Below are positions 1-11,928 of a DNA stretch of 64,000 bases, one piece after another. How positions within the stretch are numbered: position 1 is the stretch's first letter; each line of letters begins with the position of its first letter. The position numbers were made by a program, and so were the translations under genes. The DNA lies in contig JAUEDM010000007.1 of NCBI GenBank assembly GCA_033439685.1, positions 2,046,001 through 2,110,000 on the forward strand, read 5' to 3'. The stretch comes from Apodospora peruviana. Lineage: Eukaryota; Ascomycota; Sordariomycetes; Sordariales; Lasiosphaeriaceae. The notes below the pieces were generated by a model. The model was not told where the DNA came from, made no database searches, and was given only the letters and a program-made list of their open reading frames with translations.

Positions 1-1642
1 AAGCACTCCTTAACAAGCGATTACTACCGGTACCAGATCTTTGCCTGCCGCTTCTCACATCATGCCGTCCCTTCCATCCTTCTTTTGCTCCATCGTTTCA
101 TTTGTTTCATCACACCACCTCTTTCCACAGCCGGGGTCACCGTACATGGACGAATGTCAGCGGTTCCCCCTATTTCTTCGAGACTTTACAGTTTGCACCA
201 CTAAACAACAGCCGCGGCACCTAGCTGCCACCCGAGAAGAAGCCTGCAGAGTGCAGGGCTGCTCAGCCGCTCGCAACACGGCCCCGCCGCCGGGCTGCTG
301 GTCCTCAACCACCCCCCCTGACCGACCTTATTCACACAGTAGCTGGCTGCTACCCCGCAACCGTACCTCTGTGGTGGCTTTTACCAACGGCCGGGGCGCT
401 GCGGGAGGGACCGGTCGAGGTAATTCGCGGTTTTGAGGTTTAGGGCTTGTACTAAAGTCCCAAGCTCTTGGTAGCAAGGTGCCCGGCATGACGTTGCCTT
501 TGGAAGTTGGCGGTATCTCGCTAATAGTATAGCTGCTTTACCAGTAAACAAACTAATAGACCGGTATATTTTAGGCGCAATAAGAGACGCCAATAGGTGG
601 TGATTGGTTCGAACGACTTCCGAGCTTCTTTCCCGTTGACTGAAACAAGGCGCGAACAAACAGTGAAGAAGATGGGGACAAAAAGCAGACAGATTGGGCA
701 GGGTAGATGTGAAACGCTATACATATGCCCGTGCTCGGAGTCGAGCACTTTGGATCGCCAATGTCACATGGCAATGGAACACTGTCGGCGAGCTGCAGTG
801 ACGTTAGAGATGATCGCCAGATCGGATCGAATCCCTTCCATTTGTGGAGACAAGTGTATCAACTGGGCAGGATGTTTGTTGGCAAATCCCGCAGTTACCC
901 TGACAGCCTGAGAAGGTCTCTGGGGTTGATGGATATTTTGGGAAAGAAGACTGCGAGATGTTGTCCTTGCAAAATGGAAGCTCCAATACAGAGATTACCG
1001 GCAATGTGCGGAGAGTGTTTGCGGGGTCATGCTGCTGTCGACTGTCGTCACTGCACCTTCTACGTGTAGGTCAAGTCAGGAGCGCAGCTGCCCATGAGTT
1101 AATCTTTCCTATCAAAGACTCGCGATAGCAATGGGCAAGCTCACTCGCAGTTCCTTCCTGAGCAAAATCAAAGTTGTCGTCATTTCCAAATCCATGACTG
1201 GCAGGAGCCGAGGAATACCGACCCTGGCCGCAGATATCCTCTGCTATTCTCAGGGGTCCTCTTCGATCGACGGGCTTGGTTCTTGGCATATCCTCCAACC
1301 ACGCATTTGCGGAGACTTCCGGCCACTCAGAAGCAGAGTCTCAGTCCAAAGCCCAAACTCCGACGTCCACGCCGCATCCATTGCCCGCAGCAGCAAAGCA
1401 AAGCAAAGCCACAGTCAGCCTTAGAAAGTTGGAACCGGCTCATTTCCCCATACCCAACCTGACCAGATCGACTAAACGGGACCGACCAGACCGACCAAAG
1501 CCGGCAGCCTGACCCACTGATTGCAACTGCATCCGATCGGCCTAGCAACTATTCCCGGTTGTCTCTCCGTGGTCGGCATGTCTGACGGGCATTGACCTGA
1601 CGTCTCGGCCTCACCAAGCCGACCAAGCCCCCCCCTGACACT
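1..1642. other. Left-edge intergenic region upstream of VAC14
   Basis: No coding sequence that I can support. Several open frames of 60-130 codons exist on both strands, but they are low-complexity and resemble no family I recognise. The last 200 bases are pyrimidine/purine patchy (an AAAGC repeat near 1390-1410, GACC-rich segments near 1480-1510 and a C-rich run just before the VAC14 start). They probably hold the VAC14 promoter and leader. Confidence 0.5.
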
Positions 1643-4600
1643 ATGGATCCCAACGTCCAGCGCGCTCTCAACGACAAGCTCTACGACAAGCGGAAAGTGG
1701 GCGCCCTTGAGTAGGTTGACCCGCGTCTTTCTCATCTCTGCTATCTCTTCATCTCATCGAGTCGGTCACTTGTAAGTGGTTGCTCACACTCATCTCGACA
1801 GACTGGAGCGCGTCATTCGCGAACATGTCGCCAGCAAAGACTACAACAAGGTCGAATCCATCTTGGACCAGCTCTGCAATGAGTACGCATATGCCGTCCA
1901 CCAGCCTCATGCACGCAACGGAGGTCTGATAGGCCTAGCTGCCGCCGCCATTGCCCTCGGCTCCGTAAGTACTATCCTATCTTTCCTAATCGCTGTCACT
2001 TTTGCTCCTTAGCCCGCTCATTGTTTTACGAAAAAAAGGAGCTTGCCAAGTACCTCGAGGTCATTGTCCCGCCTGTCCTTGCCTGCTTCACCGATCAGGA
2101 TGCTCGCGTTAGATACTATGCATGTGAGGCCATGTACAACATTGCAAAGGTGGCCAAAGGCGAGATTTTGATTTACTTCAACTACATCTTTGACGCGCTC
2201 TGTAAGGTATGTTCGAATCTAACTCGTCTGTCTCACTTACAACCTTGCTCACCCTTAGCTTTCGTTGTAGCTTGGTGCCGATTCGGAACTGTCGGTAAAG
2301 AATGGCGCAGAGTTGCTCGACCGCCTGATCAAGGACATCGTGTCAGAATCGGCTGCCACATATGTTTCCGTCTTGGAACAGCCTCCCGATTTCGATGAGA
2401 ATGATAAGGACGCCCGTGATGACCGTCCCGAATTACCAACCGCCTTCTCACTGAAGCGTTTTATTCCCCTTCTCAGAGAGCGCATATTCGCCCTCAATCC
2501 TTTCACTAGGACTTTTTTGGTCGGGTGGATCATTCTGCTCGATTCCATCCCCGACTTGGAGCTTGTCACTTTCTTGCCCGAGTTTCTTGGTGGTCTCCTT
2601 CGCTTTCTGAGTGATCCTAACCGGGATGTTCATGTCGCCACCCAGGGCTGCCTGGACAAGTTCCTGAACGAAATCAAGCGTATCGCACGTGTCAAGAAAG
2701 GCATAGCTGACAGCAAGAAGTCAAAAGGCGACGGAAAGCGCAAGCGGGAGGACTCTATCGACAGCGGAAGTGACCGGTTGGCCCCAGAAGAGGGCGATGA
2801 GGTCGATTCTGCCACGGCCCAAGAGGATGACGACACGAGCAGCGAAGACGACTGGGTCCCGGGCCAAGATGTCCAAATCAACTACAAGGCCATATTGGAG
2901 ATACTAACAGCCACTCTTGACTCGCCGTTAGGTACGTTTGCTTCTCCGACTACACGCCAGAGGCCGCTGATGAAGTCTGTAGAAGAGGACGGGTTGCTGG
3001 AGTCGCTGCGGTGGATTGTGGAGTTTCTCGATATTTGTCCAGAGGAAGTTCTCCCCTTCACGCCAAAGATCTTGGCACACTTGCTGCCAGCCATGGCCAG
3101 TGGTGTTGAATCGATTCGTCAAGCTGCAGCCCGGGTTAACACCTCGTTGATGGATTATGTCGTCTCTCTGTCTGACGAAGCGGACTTGGTGACTTCACAA
3201 AACTCCTCGCGGATACCCGGTTCGACAGTGGGCGACCGCCAGGATGGTAACGCAAGCACCCGAGCTTCATTGTCGAGCTCGAGAGAGTTTGAGCTCCGGA
3301 GTCCGACGCCAGTTCAGGGGCGACCTGTTGCCAGGACTCCGACTCCAGCACCTTCCGCAGCGCAAACCCAAGCAGACCTGGATTACGCCGCTGCTGTGAA
3401 CTCTCTCACTCTTTTGTTTCTAAATGATCACGAGGCCACTCGCGTCGCAGCTCTTACATGGCTGATCATGCTACACCGCAAAGCACCTAGAAAGGTCCTG
3501 GCTTTCAACGACGGCACATTCCCCGCTCTTCTCAAGACTCTCTCGGACCCTGCCGAGGCGGTCGTGACCAAAGACTTGCAGCTTCTCTCACAGATTTCCA
3601 GAAACAGCGAGGACGACTACTTCTCGAATTTCATGGTCAATCTGCTTCAGCTCTTTTCAACCGACAGGAGACTGCTAGAGACACGCGGGAATCTCATCAT
3701 TCGCCAGCTGTGTACAAGTCTCAGCGCCGAGCGCATTTATAGGACCTTAGCTGATTGCATAGAAAAGGAGGAGGATTTGGAGTTTGCTAGTATAATGGTG
3801 CAGAATCTTAACAACAACCTGATTACCGCACCCGAGTTGGCGGAACTACGGAAACGACTCCGGAACCTTGAGACGAAGGTTAGTACTTCCGATCATCCAG
3901 CGAACAGCCCAGTCTTTCCCCCCACTTTTGTTGGTCCTCTAACTGACTGTTCTAGGACGGACAAACGTTCTTTGTAGCGCTATTCCGGTCGTGGTGTTAC
4001 AACGCAGTGGCGACATTTTCGCTGTGCCTACTTGCTCAAGCGTATGAGCAGGCATATAATCTCTTGCAAATATTGTTCGCGGTCCCGATCTTCCATCACT
4101 CGCACTCATGCTGACGTACTGCTAGTGCCGAACTCGAAATGACGGTCAACATCCTTATCCAGATCGACAAGCTAGTACAGCTTCTCGAATCACCAGTGTT
4201 TACCTGTACAGTTATATCTACGCCCACATCCAAGACATAATTGCTGACAGTTTCTAGACCTTCGTCTCCAACTTCTAGAGCCGGAAAAATACCCACACCT
4301 GTACAAATGTCTCTACGGGCTGTTGATGCTTCTCCCTCAGTCATCCGCCTTCGCAGCACTGAAGAACAGACTCAACAGCGTGAGCTCGATTGGCTATCTC
4401 CACATCGCACCTAGACCGTATGTAATTCCTCGCGATACACGGTTGTCTCACTCTCGGCATAGTTCCATAGTTGAGGCACACGAGTACCCCTTGAAATCCC
4501 CATCTTCCCGCAGAAATAGCCTAGAGGCTCACAATTTTAACTACAGAAATGCTACCACGCCAAGCGCGTCCACCTTCGACAGGCCCAACAGATTGAAAGG

Positions 4601-4913
4601 TCGTGAGGAAGGTATCATCCGATGGAACGAACTTCTTGAGAAATTTCGCATGGTTCAAGAACGCGCCCGGCGCCTGCAGAGAGTAGGGGTAGATGCCGAC
4701 GACACGTCATTACTAGGTCTTAGCGATTTACGTATTGGGGACGGTGCGATGGAACCGAAGAGTGGCAAAGAGGTTGCGGCTCGTCCTTCCCCAGTCCCGG
4801 TCAAGGATTCAGCACCGGCTCAACCAGCAGCGAAGCCACGATCGGGACTCGGAAGGCAGTTTGGAAGACTTGGAGGTGCTGTGTCTGGGCGAGGCAAGAG
4901 AGCCCAGCAATGA
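1643..4913 (+). CDS. vac14: Vac14, scaffold of the PI(3,5)P2 synthesis complex
   Basis: Seven exons: 1643-1710, 1802-1964, 2039-2206, 2271-3878, 3956-4074, 4126-4205, 4258-4913, giving 953 residues. Vac14 holds the Fab1/PIKfyve lipid kinase and Fig4 phosphatase together on vacuolar/endosomal membranes and so controls PI(3,5)P2. The N-terminal HEAT-repeat region begins MDPNVQRAL, and a Fab1-binding-type segment with ILDQLCNEYAYAVH and DARVRYYACEAMYNI lies within the first 130 residues. The middle is an acidic/Ser-rich linker. The Fig4-binding C-terminal domain (FRSWCYNAVATFSLCLLAQA onward) runs from about residue 670 to 810. The start fits the family N terminus and exon 1 joins exon 2 as ALELERVIREH. 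Splice junctions were chosen for frame and family continuity; the 4075-4125 intron uses a weak donor, GTTCGC. A possible extra 45-nt in-frame intron sits at 4418-4462. Confidence 0.93.
4418..4462 (+). other. Possible optional 45-nt in-frame intron in VAC14
   Basis: GTATGT at 4418 and a CTCAC-then-CATAG 3' end at 4462 bound exactly 45 nt. Removing it keeps the frame and joins APRP to SIVEAHEYP. It is open if retained. It lies in the poorly conserved segment just after the Fig4-binding domain, so homology cannot decide. Confidence 0.35.
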
Positions 4914-5098
4914 TTGATTTCTTTTTTCGCCTGTAGTTTTGACGTTTCTTCTCCTTTCTGGTCTCTGATATCGACTAACTAGAGCATCATCCCAGCGCGT
5001 TGAAATGTAATGCGGTAGATACCCCAGGAAAGCGGAATAGGGGACGCATAGGATTGGTATGATATAGGTCTTGCATATCTGGAATTGAAACACACATA

Positions 5099-6019
5099 TT
5101 ATGGTAGTCTAGTTGGCTTTTTTGGCGTTTCTCTCTCCACCAGCCCTTCAAACACCGCGTTCCGACGATTCGTTACCCGTCGCAACTCAGTTCGCAGGCT
5201 CTCCAGCTCTTGGCGGGCCTGGTCTGTATTGGGCGGTAGCCCCTGGAATGATTTAACCTGAGCATCAAGTTCCTTCTTCTGTGCTAGCAGCGCCAGATAT
5301 GCTTGCTCTTCCCGCTGCACCTGGTCAATCGTGGGGCTCGGCATGCCCACAGAGTTCTCCAGCGACGCGACCTTATCCCGTAGCTCCGGTAGCCTCGTCG
5401 CGATTGTCCTGATCTTGCGCTGAATCTCGAGGTTCTGCTTGGCCAGGTCGCTTGCGGGCCGGTACTCCTCCCCCTTGAGCTCCTTCACCAGCCCCGCGAC
5501 GCCACGCGCCTCCTGTTCCAAGTACCGCGACAGAATCCCCACACGCGCTTCCATCTGCTCTAGCTCGTCCGCCTGCGCCGAGAGTTCCACCATGCACCGG
5601 CCCAGGTCTGCAGGCGAGGCGAAGGCCATGCCGAAATCGACTGCCACGGACGCCATGCTGTTGAGGGCCGCTGTCCCTTCGCGGGAGAGGCCGTCCTCGA
5701 CGGCGGAGAGGACGGCTTCCCGCGCTGCGTCGGCGGTGTTCCCTTGGTCTTGTTGTGCTTGCAGTTGCCGCAACTCGTGCAGGGCATCTGCTTCCAGACG
5801 CGCGATCAGCTCGCGCTCCTCGTCGGCGGCCTCGTTTACGCTCGCGAGGGCGAGTAATGTGCGCAACGTGTCGGCGTTGCGCTCGAATGCGGGCGGTGAT
5901 CTGCCGTGGAACTTTTGTTGTAGCCAACTGTCGACAAAGTTCCAGTCTTTTGCGGCGCTGGCGACCGCGCGGGCGACGGATGGGGAGAAAATGGCTGTGT
6001 CTGGGAGGAGATGGGCCAT
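5099..6019 (-). CDS. Augmin complex subunit HAUS1-like protein
   Basis: Single exon, 306 residues, start MAHLLPDTAIF. Augmin binds spindle microtubules and recruits the gamma-tubulin ring complex to nucleate branches. The N terminus (about residues 20-75) has the HAUS1 layout: a Trp-Leu-containing helix (DSWLQQKFHG), a PPAFERN segment, then LRTLLALASVNEAADEE. The rest is almost all amphipathic coiled coil (around residues 60-125, 150-180, 195-290), as expected for an augmin subunit. The open frame continues 73 codons upstream of this ATG, but that part is compositionally unlike the protein and is probably leader. It is transcribed divergently from the Pcp1-type gene at 6668. HAUS1 orthologues diverge strongly, so the family call rests on the N-terminal pattern and length. 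Confidence 0.72.
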   Translation of the reverse strand: MAHLLPDTAIFSPSVARAVASAAKDWNFVDSWLQQKFHGRSPPAFERNADTLRTLLALASVNEAADEERELIARLEADALHELRQLQAQQDQGNTADAAREAVLSAVEDGLSREGTAALNSMASVAVDFGMAFASPADLGRCMVELSAQADELEQMEARVGILSRYLEQEARGVAGLVKELKGEEYRPASDLAKQNLEIQRKIRTIATRLPELRDKVASLENSVGMPSPTIDQVQREEQAYLALLAQKKELDAQVKSFQGLPPNTDQARQELESLRTELRRVTNRRNAVFEGLVERETPKKPTRLP

Positions 6020-6667
6020 TGTTATGTTTTGAGGTTCCTCTGGGTAGGTGTCATCTGTTGAGTGATGTGTTCCAATACGGATATAAGAGGACGAGTGAAT
6101 CTGCACTGTTGCCCTAGTGAAGCGGGCACCAGGCCAGGGAATTAGTGGCTTGACCGACGAGTACAGTAGTAGGTTATTTGTTTGTTTGTACAAGAGAGGC
6201 TGTAAGCACCAATAATCAAGCCTGGAGTCAAGTCTCACACTTGCACAAACCGAAATAATTATGTCGTCAGTTGCTTAGTCCTCGTCTGGTGTTGTTCTGG
6301 GGTGGAGGCGGCAGTTGCTTGGTGGTGGGGCTTGCCGCAGCACTAGCCAGTGAAGCGGGGACCCTAGCTTGAGCTAACACCGGAGATCTCGAGCGTCTGA
6401 TTGGCCAAATTTTCCAAAGTAAACAAAGCCAACAAACGGCATCTCGACAGGGTACGACACTGGAAGGCTTCCATGCCTTGAACGCGCCTGCTTCCACCAA
6501 AAAATCGCCAGATGACCGCAAACGATTCTCTTCCACTTCGCTCAACCCCACGAATAGAGCAGTTTAATTCCAGAAACGCGTATTATTCTACCCATGAAGA
6601 AAAAAATTCTATCGCCAGAAACTCGCTATTTATATCCTAGACGAAACGAGACCGCAGAGCCGTCGCG
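6020..6667. promoter_or_regulatory. Shared divergent promoter region, HAUS1-like / Pcp1-like
   Basis: 648 bp separate two ATGs pointing away from each other. No other coding sequence is credible here. Both flanking genes encode mitotic microtubule-nucleation proteins, so co-regulation through this interval is plausible but is inference. Confidence 0.55.
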
Positions 6668-9600
6668 ATGGTGCAACCGGGCGTCGGCGGCCTCGACACG
6701 CCGCGAACCAACGTCGGCGACGCGACATATCTTAGCCGCCAGCCCGACTTTGACATATCGCAGGAGTTGTCCTTCCAATCCCCGACAAAAGACGCGAACT
6801 TGCTCCACCAGATGCGCAATGGCGGACGACCGAGCCTCAAAACACCGCGGGGCAGTCGCGCTCCCTTCACCGACCGACGAAACCTTCCCACAGGCCTAGG
6901 CGGCGGTGAATTCACGCCTCTCCTAAAGTCTGCCACTCGGAACAGCACGAGAGGCCATGGCCTCGGGGGCAAGGAGAACGTATTCACCAACGGGCTGGCG
7001 ACGCCCGCATTCCTCGCCAAGATCGACGAGGATATGACCCCGATGCCGGTAGGCGAGTCCAGCATCTATGGCGCCTCCAGAAATACGTCGTCGTATATCG
7101 AAAACACGCCACTGCCCGCCGAGGCGGGGGATACCACTAGTACTGTATCCACACCCTTGGTTATGAGGCGACGCGGCGACGGCAAGGGGCTACTGGAAGA
7201 CGGCAACCAGTTATCACTCCGAGAACAAGAAAATGTTATCGACAAGATTGAGAAGGAGAACTTTGGTCTGAAGTTGAAGATCCACTTCCTGGAGGAGGCA
7301 TTGCGTAAGGCAGGGCCTGGCTTTAGTGAAGCCGCTCTCCAGGAAAACACGGAACTCAAGGTCGACAAAGTCCACATGTCTAGAGAACTGCAGAAGTACA
7401 AGAAAACTTTGACATCCGCGGAGAAAGACCTCGAGAGATACCAGCAACAGATCCTGGAATTGCAAGAGAAGGCGAAGCGCAAGTTCGCAGACGAAAACCA
7501 GCGCGCAGAAATAGAGAATCTACGCCGGATACTCGAAGATAAGGATGCAGAGATAGCGGATTTGCAAGCCCAGCTCGAAAACGACCAGGACGAGCATGAA
7601 AAAGTCGAAAAGCTGCAGGACGAGGTCGGTGATCTTCAAGCGGATATTCGGGAAAAGGACCGAATCATCACAGACCGCGAGGACGAACTCGAAGACGTGA
7701 AAGAGAGGTTTGTCAGCGCCGAGGACCAGCTCAAGGATATGAAGCGCCGCATGGTGGGACTGGAGGAACAGGCACAGGCCGGTGGCCGTCTCCAAGAAGC
7801 CAAGGATACAATCCAGGACCTGGAAGCCGATGTGCGACGGTTGGAACAGCAAGTAGACGACATGAAGGAAAAGCTGGATGAGGCACTGTCGGAGAAGGCC
7901 CGCGCCGAATCAGACCTCGAGGAACTGCAGGACGAGATGGCCAACAAGTCCATGGTGACCAAAGGTCTTTCGCGACAAGTTGATGAAAAGATCACCCGTC
8001 TCCAGTCGGAGCTGGACAAAACCCGGCAAGAAAACTCGTTTTTGGAGGAAACGCATAGTTCTCAACGGAAGGAGATTGATATTGTCAAGTCGAAGTTAAA
8101 AGAAGCATACCAAGAACGGGACGACTCGGAACAACTTCGCCAATCACTGGAGCACAAGCTGGCTGATGCACAAGCCAATGCACACTCTCTTGCTGATGAA
8201 AAGGCACTCTTGCAATCACGCCACGATGCACTAACGAATGAGTCCAATTCGTTGCAACGCGAGGTCGGCAACTTGCGAATATCTGTCAAGGAGCTAGGGG
8301 AAAATCTGGAACAGGAGCGACAACATTCTCTCAAAATTGAGCGAGACATTCGTGCCAAATACAAAGATGAGATCGACCGTCTGAATGACCAGATTTCTGA
8401 TCTCGAGGCCGAATGCCGTGAGAAGGACAACTTGTACGACAACGACAGCGAGAAATGGGAAACCGAACGTCAAAATCTCGAGGCCGAGCGCAACCATGCC
8501 GAGCAACGGGCCGAAGGCCTCCAGAGAACCATCGACAAGCTACGTAACGCTGAAGGTGCGTTGACAGACAAGGAGACGAGGCTACAGGAGGCTCTTCAGA
8601 GCGAAACTGAGCGGCACAAAAGCGAACAGGCAGTCTTAAATCGTCGGATCGAGGATCTTCACCAGAAGTTAGACTCTAGGCAGGCGATGCTGGAGGATCT
8701 ACGGAACGAGCTGTCTGCTGTTCGAGACCTCCTCCGGCAATCCCAGCTCGACTGCCAGGCGCAGCGAGAGAAGACGGAGGCGCTCGAGGACGAAGTAGAG
8801 GTCCTCCAGGCCACTCTCGACGAAGAATCCGAAAAAGCTCGTCTCGAGCAGGAGCGCACGCGACAGGAGTGTGACCAGTTGAAGCAACAACTTACCTCGC
8901 TTGAAACGGCAGTTGATACTGCTCGCACTTCGAAGCAAACCTCACAAGAATCTGCCAAACAGACGAACGAGAGCATTGCTCGTCTCAAATTTCAGCTTGC
9001 AGATTCCACCGAAAACCTGGCCAAGGTCACAAAGGAACGACAGGCGTTGCAGGAACGCTACAGAAATCTTGACGTGGAGCTGCGATCCCTCCGGATCTTC
9101 CTGGCGGAAACGAAAGCTGAACGTGACGTGCTCGAGGAAGAACTTCGCGAAGTGAGACAGCAAGGCGCAGACACACTCAGATTTGATCAGGAGAGGCTCG
9201 ATCTTCGCACCGCTAAGACAAAGCTGGATGCCGAGCTTCGCAGGCTAAGGGAAGAGAATAATGCGTTGGCAGAGGAGCGGCAAGAGGTTCAGCGGTTACT
9301 TGAGAATGAGACCGAAAAGGCCGCAATCGAGGAGGAGCGTCTCAACCAAGAGATACTCCATCTCCACGCAAAGCTTCGGCAATTTTCCGACCACCAGCAA
9401 CTTGCCGCTGCCCGCCGAACCATCCGGGACTTGGAGCGCCGCATCGAGGTTTACGAAACCCAACAAGCAACCACCCAGTTGCCAGCTTACGGACTTGAAG
9501 GGAACTCCGAGCTATTCCTTTTGCAAAATGATCTTTCGGTTGCCAGGAAGAAGGAGATCGAGCTGCTTCAGTATGAGGCATCGCAGAAAGAAACCATTAA

Positions 9601-11078
9601 ATCACTGAAGCGGCAGATCGCCGAGCTGGAGCGCAAAGCACATGAGGCAGTGCTGGATCGCCTTGTTACCTCTCCATCTTCCCACGGAGGATCTGTACAA
9701 AAGGCCGAAATCACTGAACTCCGTCATCAACTATCGTCTGCCCAGCAATCCATTCATGATCTGAAGAAGTCGCTCCGGAATGCTGAGCGTAAAGCAACAG
9801 CCGGCGCACAGGAGCTCCAAGCTCGTCTTGAGGAGCTCGAGCAGGAGAAGCTTATCCTTGAGCAGGATCTTGACGACGCGCAGGTTGCTGCCGAGGAAGC
9901 TGATGCTGCCCATGAGCAAGTTCTGAGGAAATATAAGCAAAAGGTCGACAAATACAAGCGAGAGCGCGACGAGCTAGCTGTTGCAGCCCGTGAGCAGCAA
10001 CATCAACAGGGCAACACCAATCATAGCGGCATCAGCGAAATGTCACCTGAGGAACGTCGCGACCTGCATACTATGCTTCGTGAATCGCAGGTCGCCGCCG
10101 ACAAGCTGGAACGTCATGTACGTGAGCAGCGTGAGGCGCTCGAGGAGCTCATGACCCTTGAAATACAGCTTCGCAAGAAGCTTGACCGAGCCCGGAGTGA
10201 GAGGGCCGCATACAGGGCTAGCGCCGAAAAGCTGCAAAAAGACGTCAAGTCGCTGAGGAGTGAGAAGGACAAGGCCGTCGCCGAGGCAGTTGCGGCTGTC
10301 GCTGCGGCAGAGGAGGAGCGCGCCTTGGTCCACACGACAAGTCTGAACAACGGACTGGTCGACACTGATGCCATTATCCGGGCGGCCGAGGCTGCAGAGC
10401 GACGACACGAGAAGGAAATCCGAGGAATGGTGATGCAGATGGAGTGGCTGAAAGCGAATTGGGACCGCGAGGCCAAGCTGCGGAATGATGCAGCTTTCGC
10501 GAAACGGTATTTGTTGCTAGAGGTCCAGATCAGGGATGCATGGTACGTTTTCTTCTTCCTGTCTTACCCATGACCAAGCTACAGTTCGCTCAACTAACCT
10601 GTTCCCTCGTTTTCTCGCATATAGCAACAAAGCCGACCTGGCCATTATCAACCGGATCCGCGCCCAGCTCAACCCATCCAGTCGAACCGCGCTCGGCCAG
10701 CTGAGTTCGGTCGTCCGCTCCAAAAAGGCCATAACCAGCGGTGCCGCTTCTAGAATAACAGACGACCAGAAGCAGCAGGAGCCGCCATCCACCAAATTGC
10801 GGCGTGTGATACATGCCGTTCGCTTTGTCGTGCGCATGCAGATTGGTGCGCGCAACTGGGCCAAGCACGAAAATGTGCGCCAGCGCCTAGCCGACTGCGT
10901 CGAGGAGATGGAACGCGAGCAGCGGATCAAGAAGATGCGCGATCAGTGGCGGTCGGAACATCAGCATCAACAACATGGGCATGGGCAGCATAAAAAGAGG
11001 TTGTCGTCGCGCGGCGGCGCTGCCGCGGTGAAAAGGTGTAATGGTGATGTCGGCGGTATGGACGAAACTGTTTTATAG
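6668..11078 (+). CDS. Pcp1/PcpA-type spindle pole body protein (CM1 and PACT domains)
   Basis: Two exons, 6668-10542 and 10625-11078, 1442 residues. This pericentrin-like scaffold anchors gamma-tubulin complexes at the spindle pole body. Residues 1-175 are Ser/Thr/Pro-rich and basic. A CM1 gamma-tubulin-complex-binding motif lies at about 181-245 (LREQENVIDKIEKENFGLKL, then IHFLEEAL). Residues about 245-1270 are nearly continuous heptad-rich coiled coil. A PACT-like region spans about 1270-1400, with MEWLKANWDREAKLRNDAAF before the splice and VIHAVRFVVRMQIGARNWA after it; PACT targets proteins to microtubule organising centres. The intron at 10543-10624 joins IRDA to CNKADLAII in frame. The related CM1 protein ApsB/Mto1 ends in a different Mto2-binding domain, so the PACT-like end favours Pcp1/PcpA. 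It shares a divergent promoter region with the augmin-like gene. Confidence 0.85.
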
Positions 11079-11928
11079 TTGGGTCGTTCTTGATCATGAG
11101 TTTGGAAGGATGTCTTGGTGTATTCCTGGCTGTTTATGATAATGCTGCTTTCTGTCTTTCTTGGATGATGCTACTGGGGGATAAAGAATTGTTCGTAACT
11201 CATGTGGGAGGAGCACTCATTGGCTGATTAAGGACGGTGATTTCGGTGGATGGACTTGTTATTGTTTGATACTGATACGGCTTAAGTATTTGGGGGTTCT
11301 GTATTTGGGGGGTTCATTGGGTTAGCTGAGGACGGGGAGTCTGGCGTTCAAGCACTTGAGGGAATAAATAACAAGTCACATCTTATTATATCTGTATTCA
11401 ACAGGCTATTTTCGTCTTGTTCATGTCGGGTATCCTAGAAGACCAGAAGTGGGTGAATAGGTCGGTTCATGTCTAGGTTTTAGGGGTTGGTTGGTCAAAA
11501 TGGGATTTGCCATTTTATATCCTACCTCGACTAAAAACAGAAAGACAAATTTGTCCAACCAGCCGCCCAAACCTAATCGTTTATTCCCACTCTGAAACCC
11601 TCATAGTCACCGTCAAGAGGACCCGAGGTCATCATACCACCACGATACACCTTTTCAACCGCTCTCGGGGACACATAACAGACGTAACAGTAAATGTGAG
11701 AAAGAAACGTCGTAATTCCTCATTAAACACCACAGACGACTTCTTTTTGTTCATCCTTCAACGTATGCAGCGTCGCAGTCTTCATTCCCCATTCACAATT
11801 ACCAAACAGGTGAGGTACGTATCCATATCCTTCTTTGTACCACCCGAAAAGCGAAGAGCGACCGTGGTATTGACAAACAGTATGCCGTCACCTGTTTACA
11901 CACTGGTGTAACAAGGGGGCAAAGTAAA
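11079..11928. other. Convergent intergenic region, Pcp1-like / metacaspase
   Basis: 850 bp between the stop codons of two convergent genes. It should carry both 3' UTRs and poly(A) sites. An open frame near 11507-11911 is low-complexity and unconvincing. Confidence 0.5.

Noticed and set aside
5439..6032. 197-codon frame antisense to the HAUS1-like gene
   Set aside because: Ser/Arg/Ala-rich shadow of a GC-rich coiled-coil coding strand.
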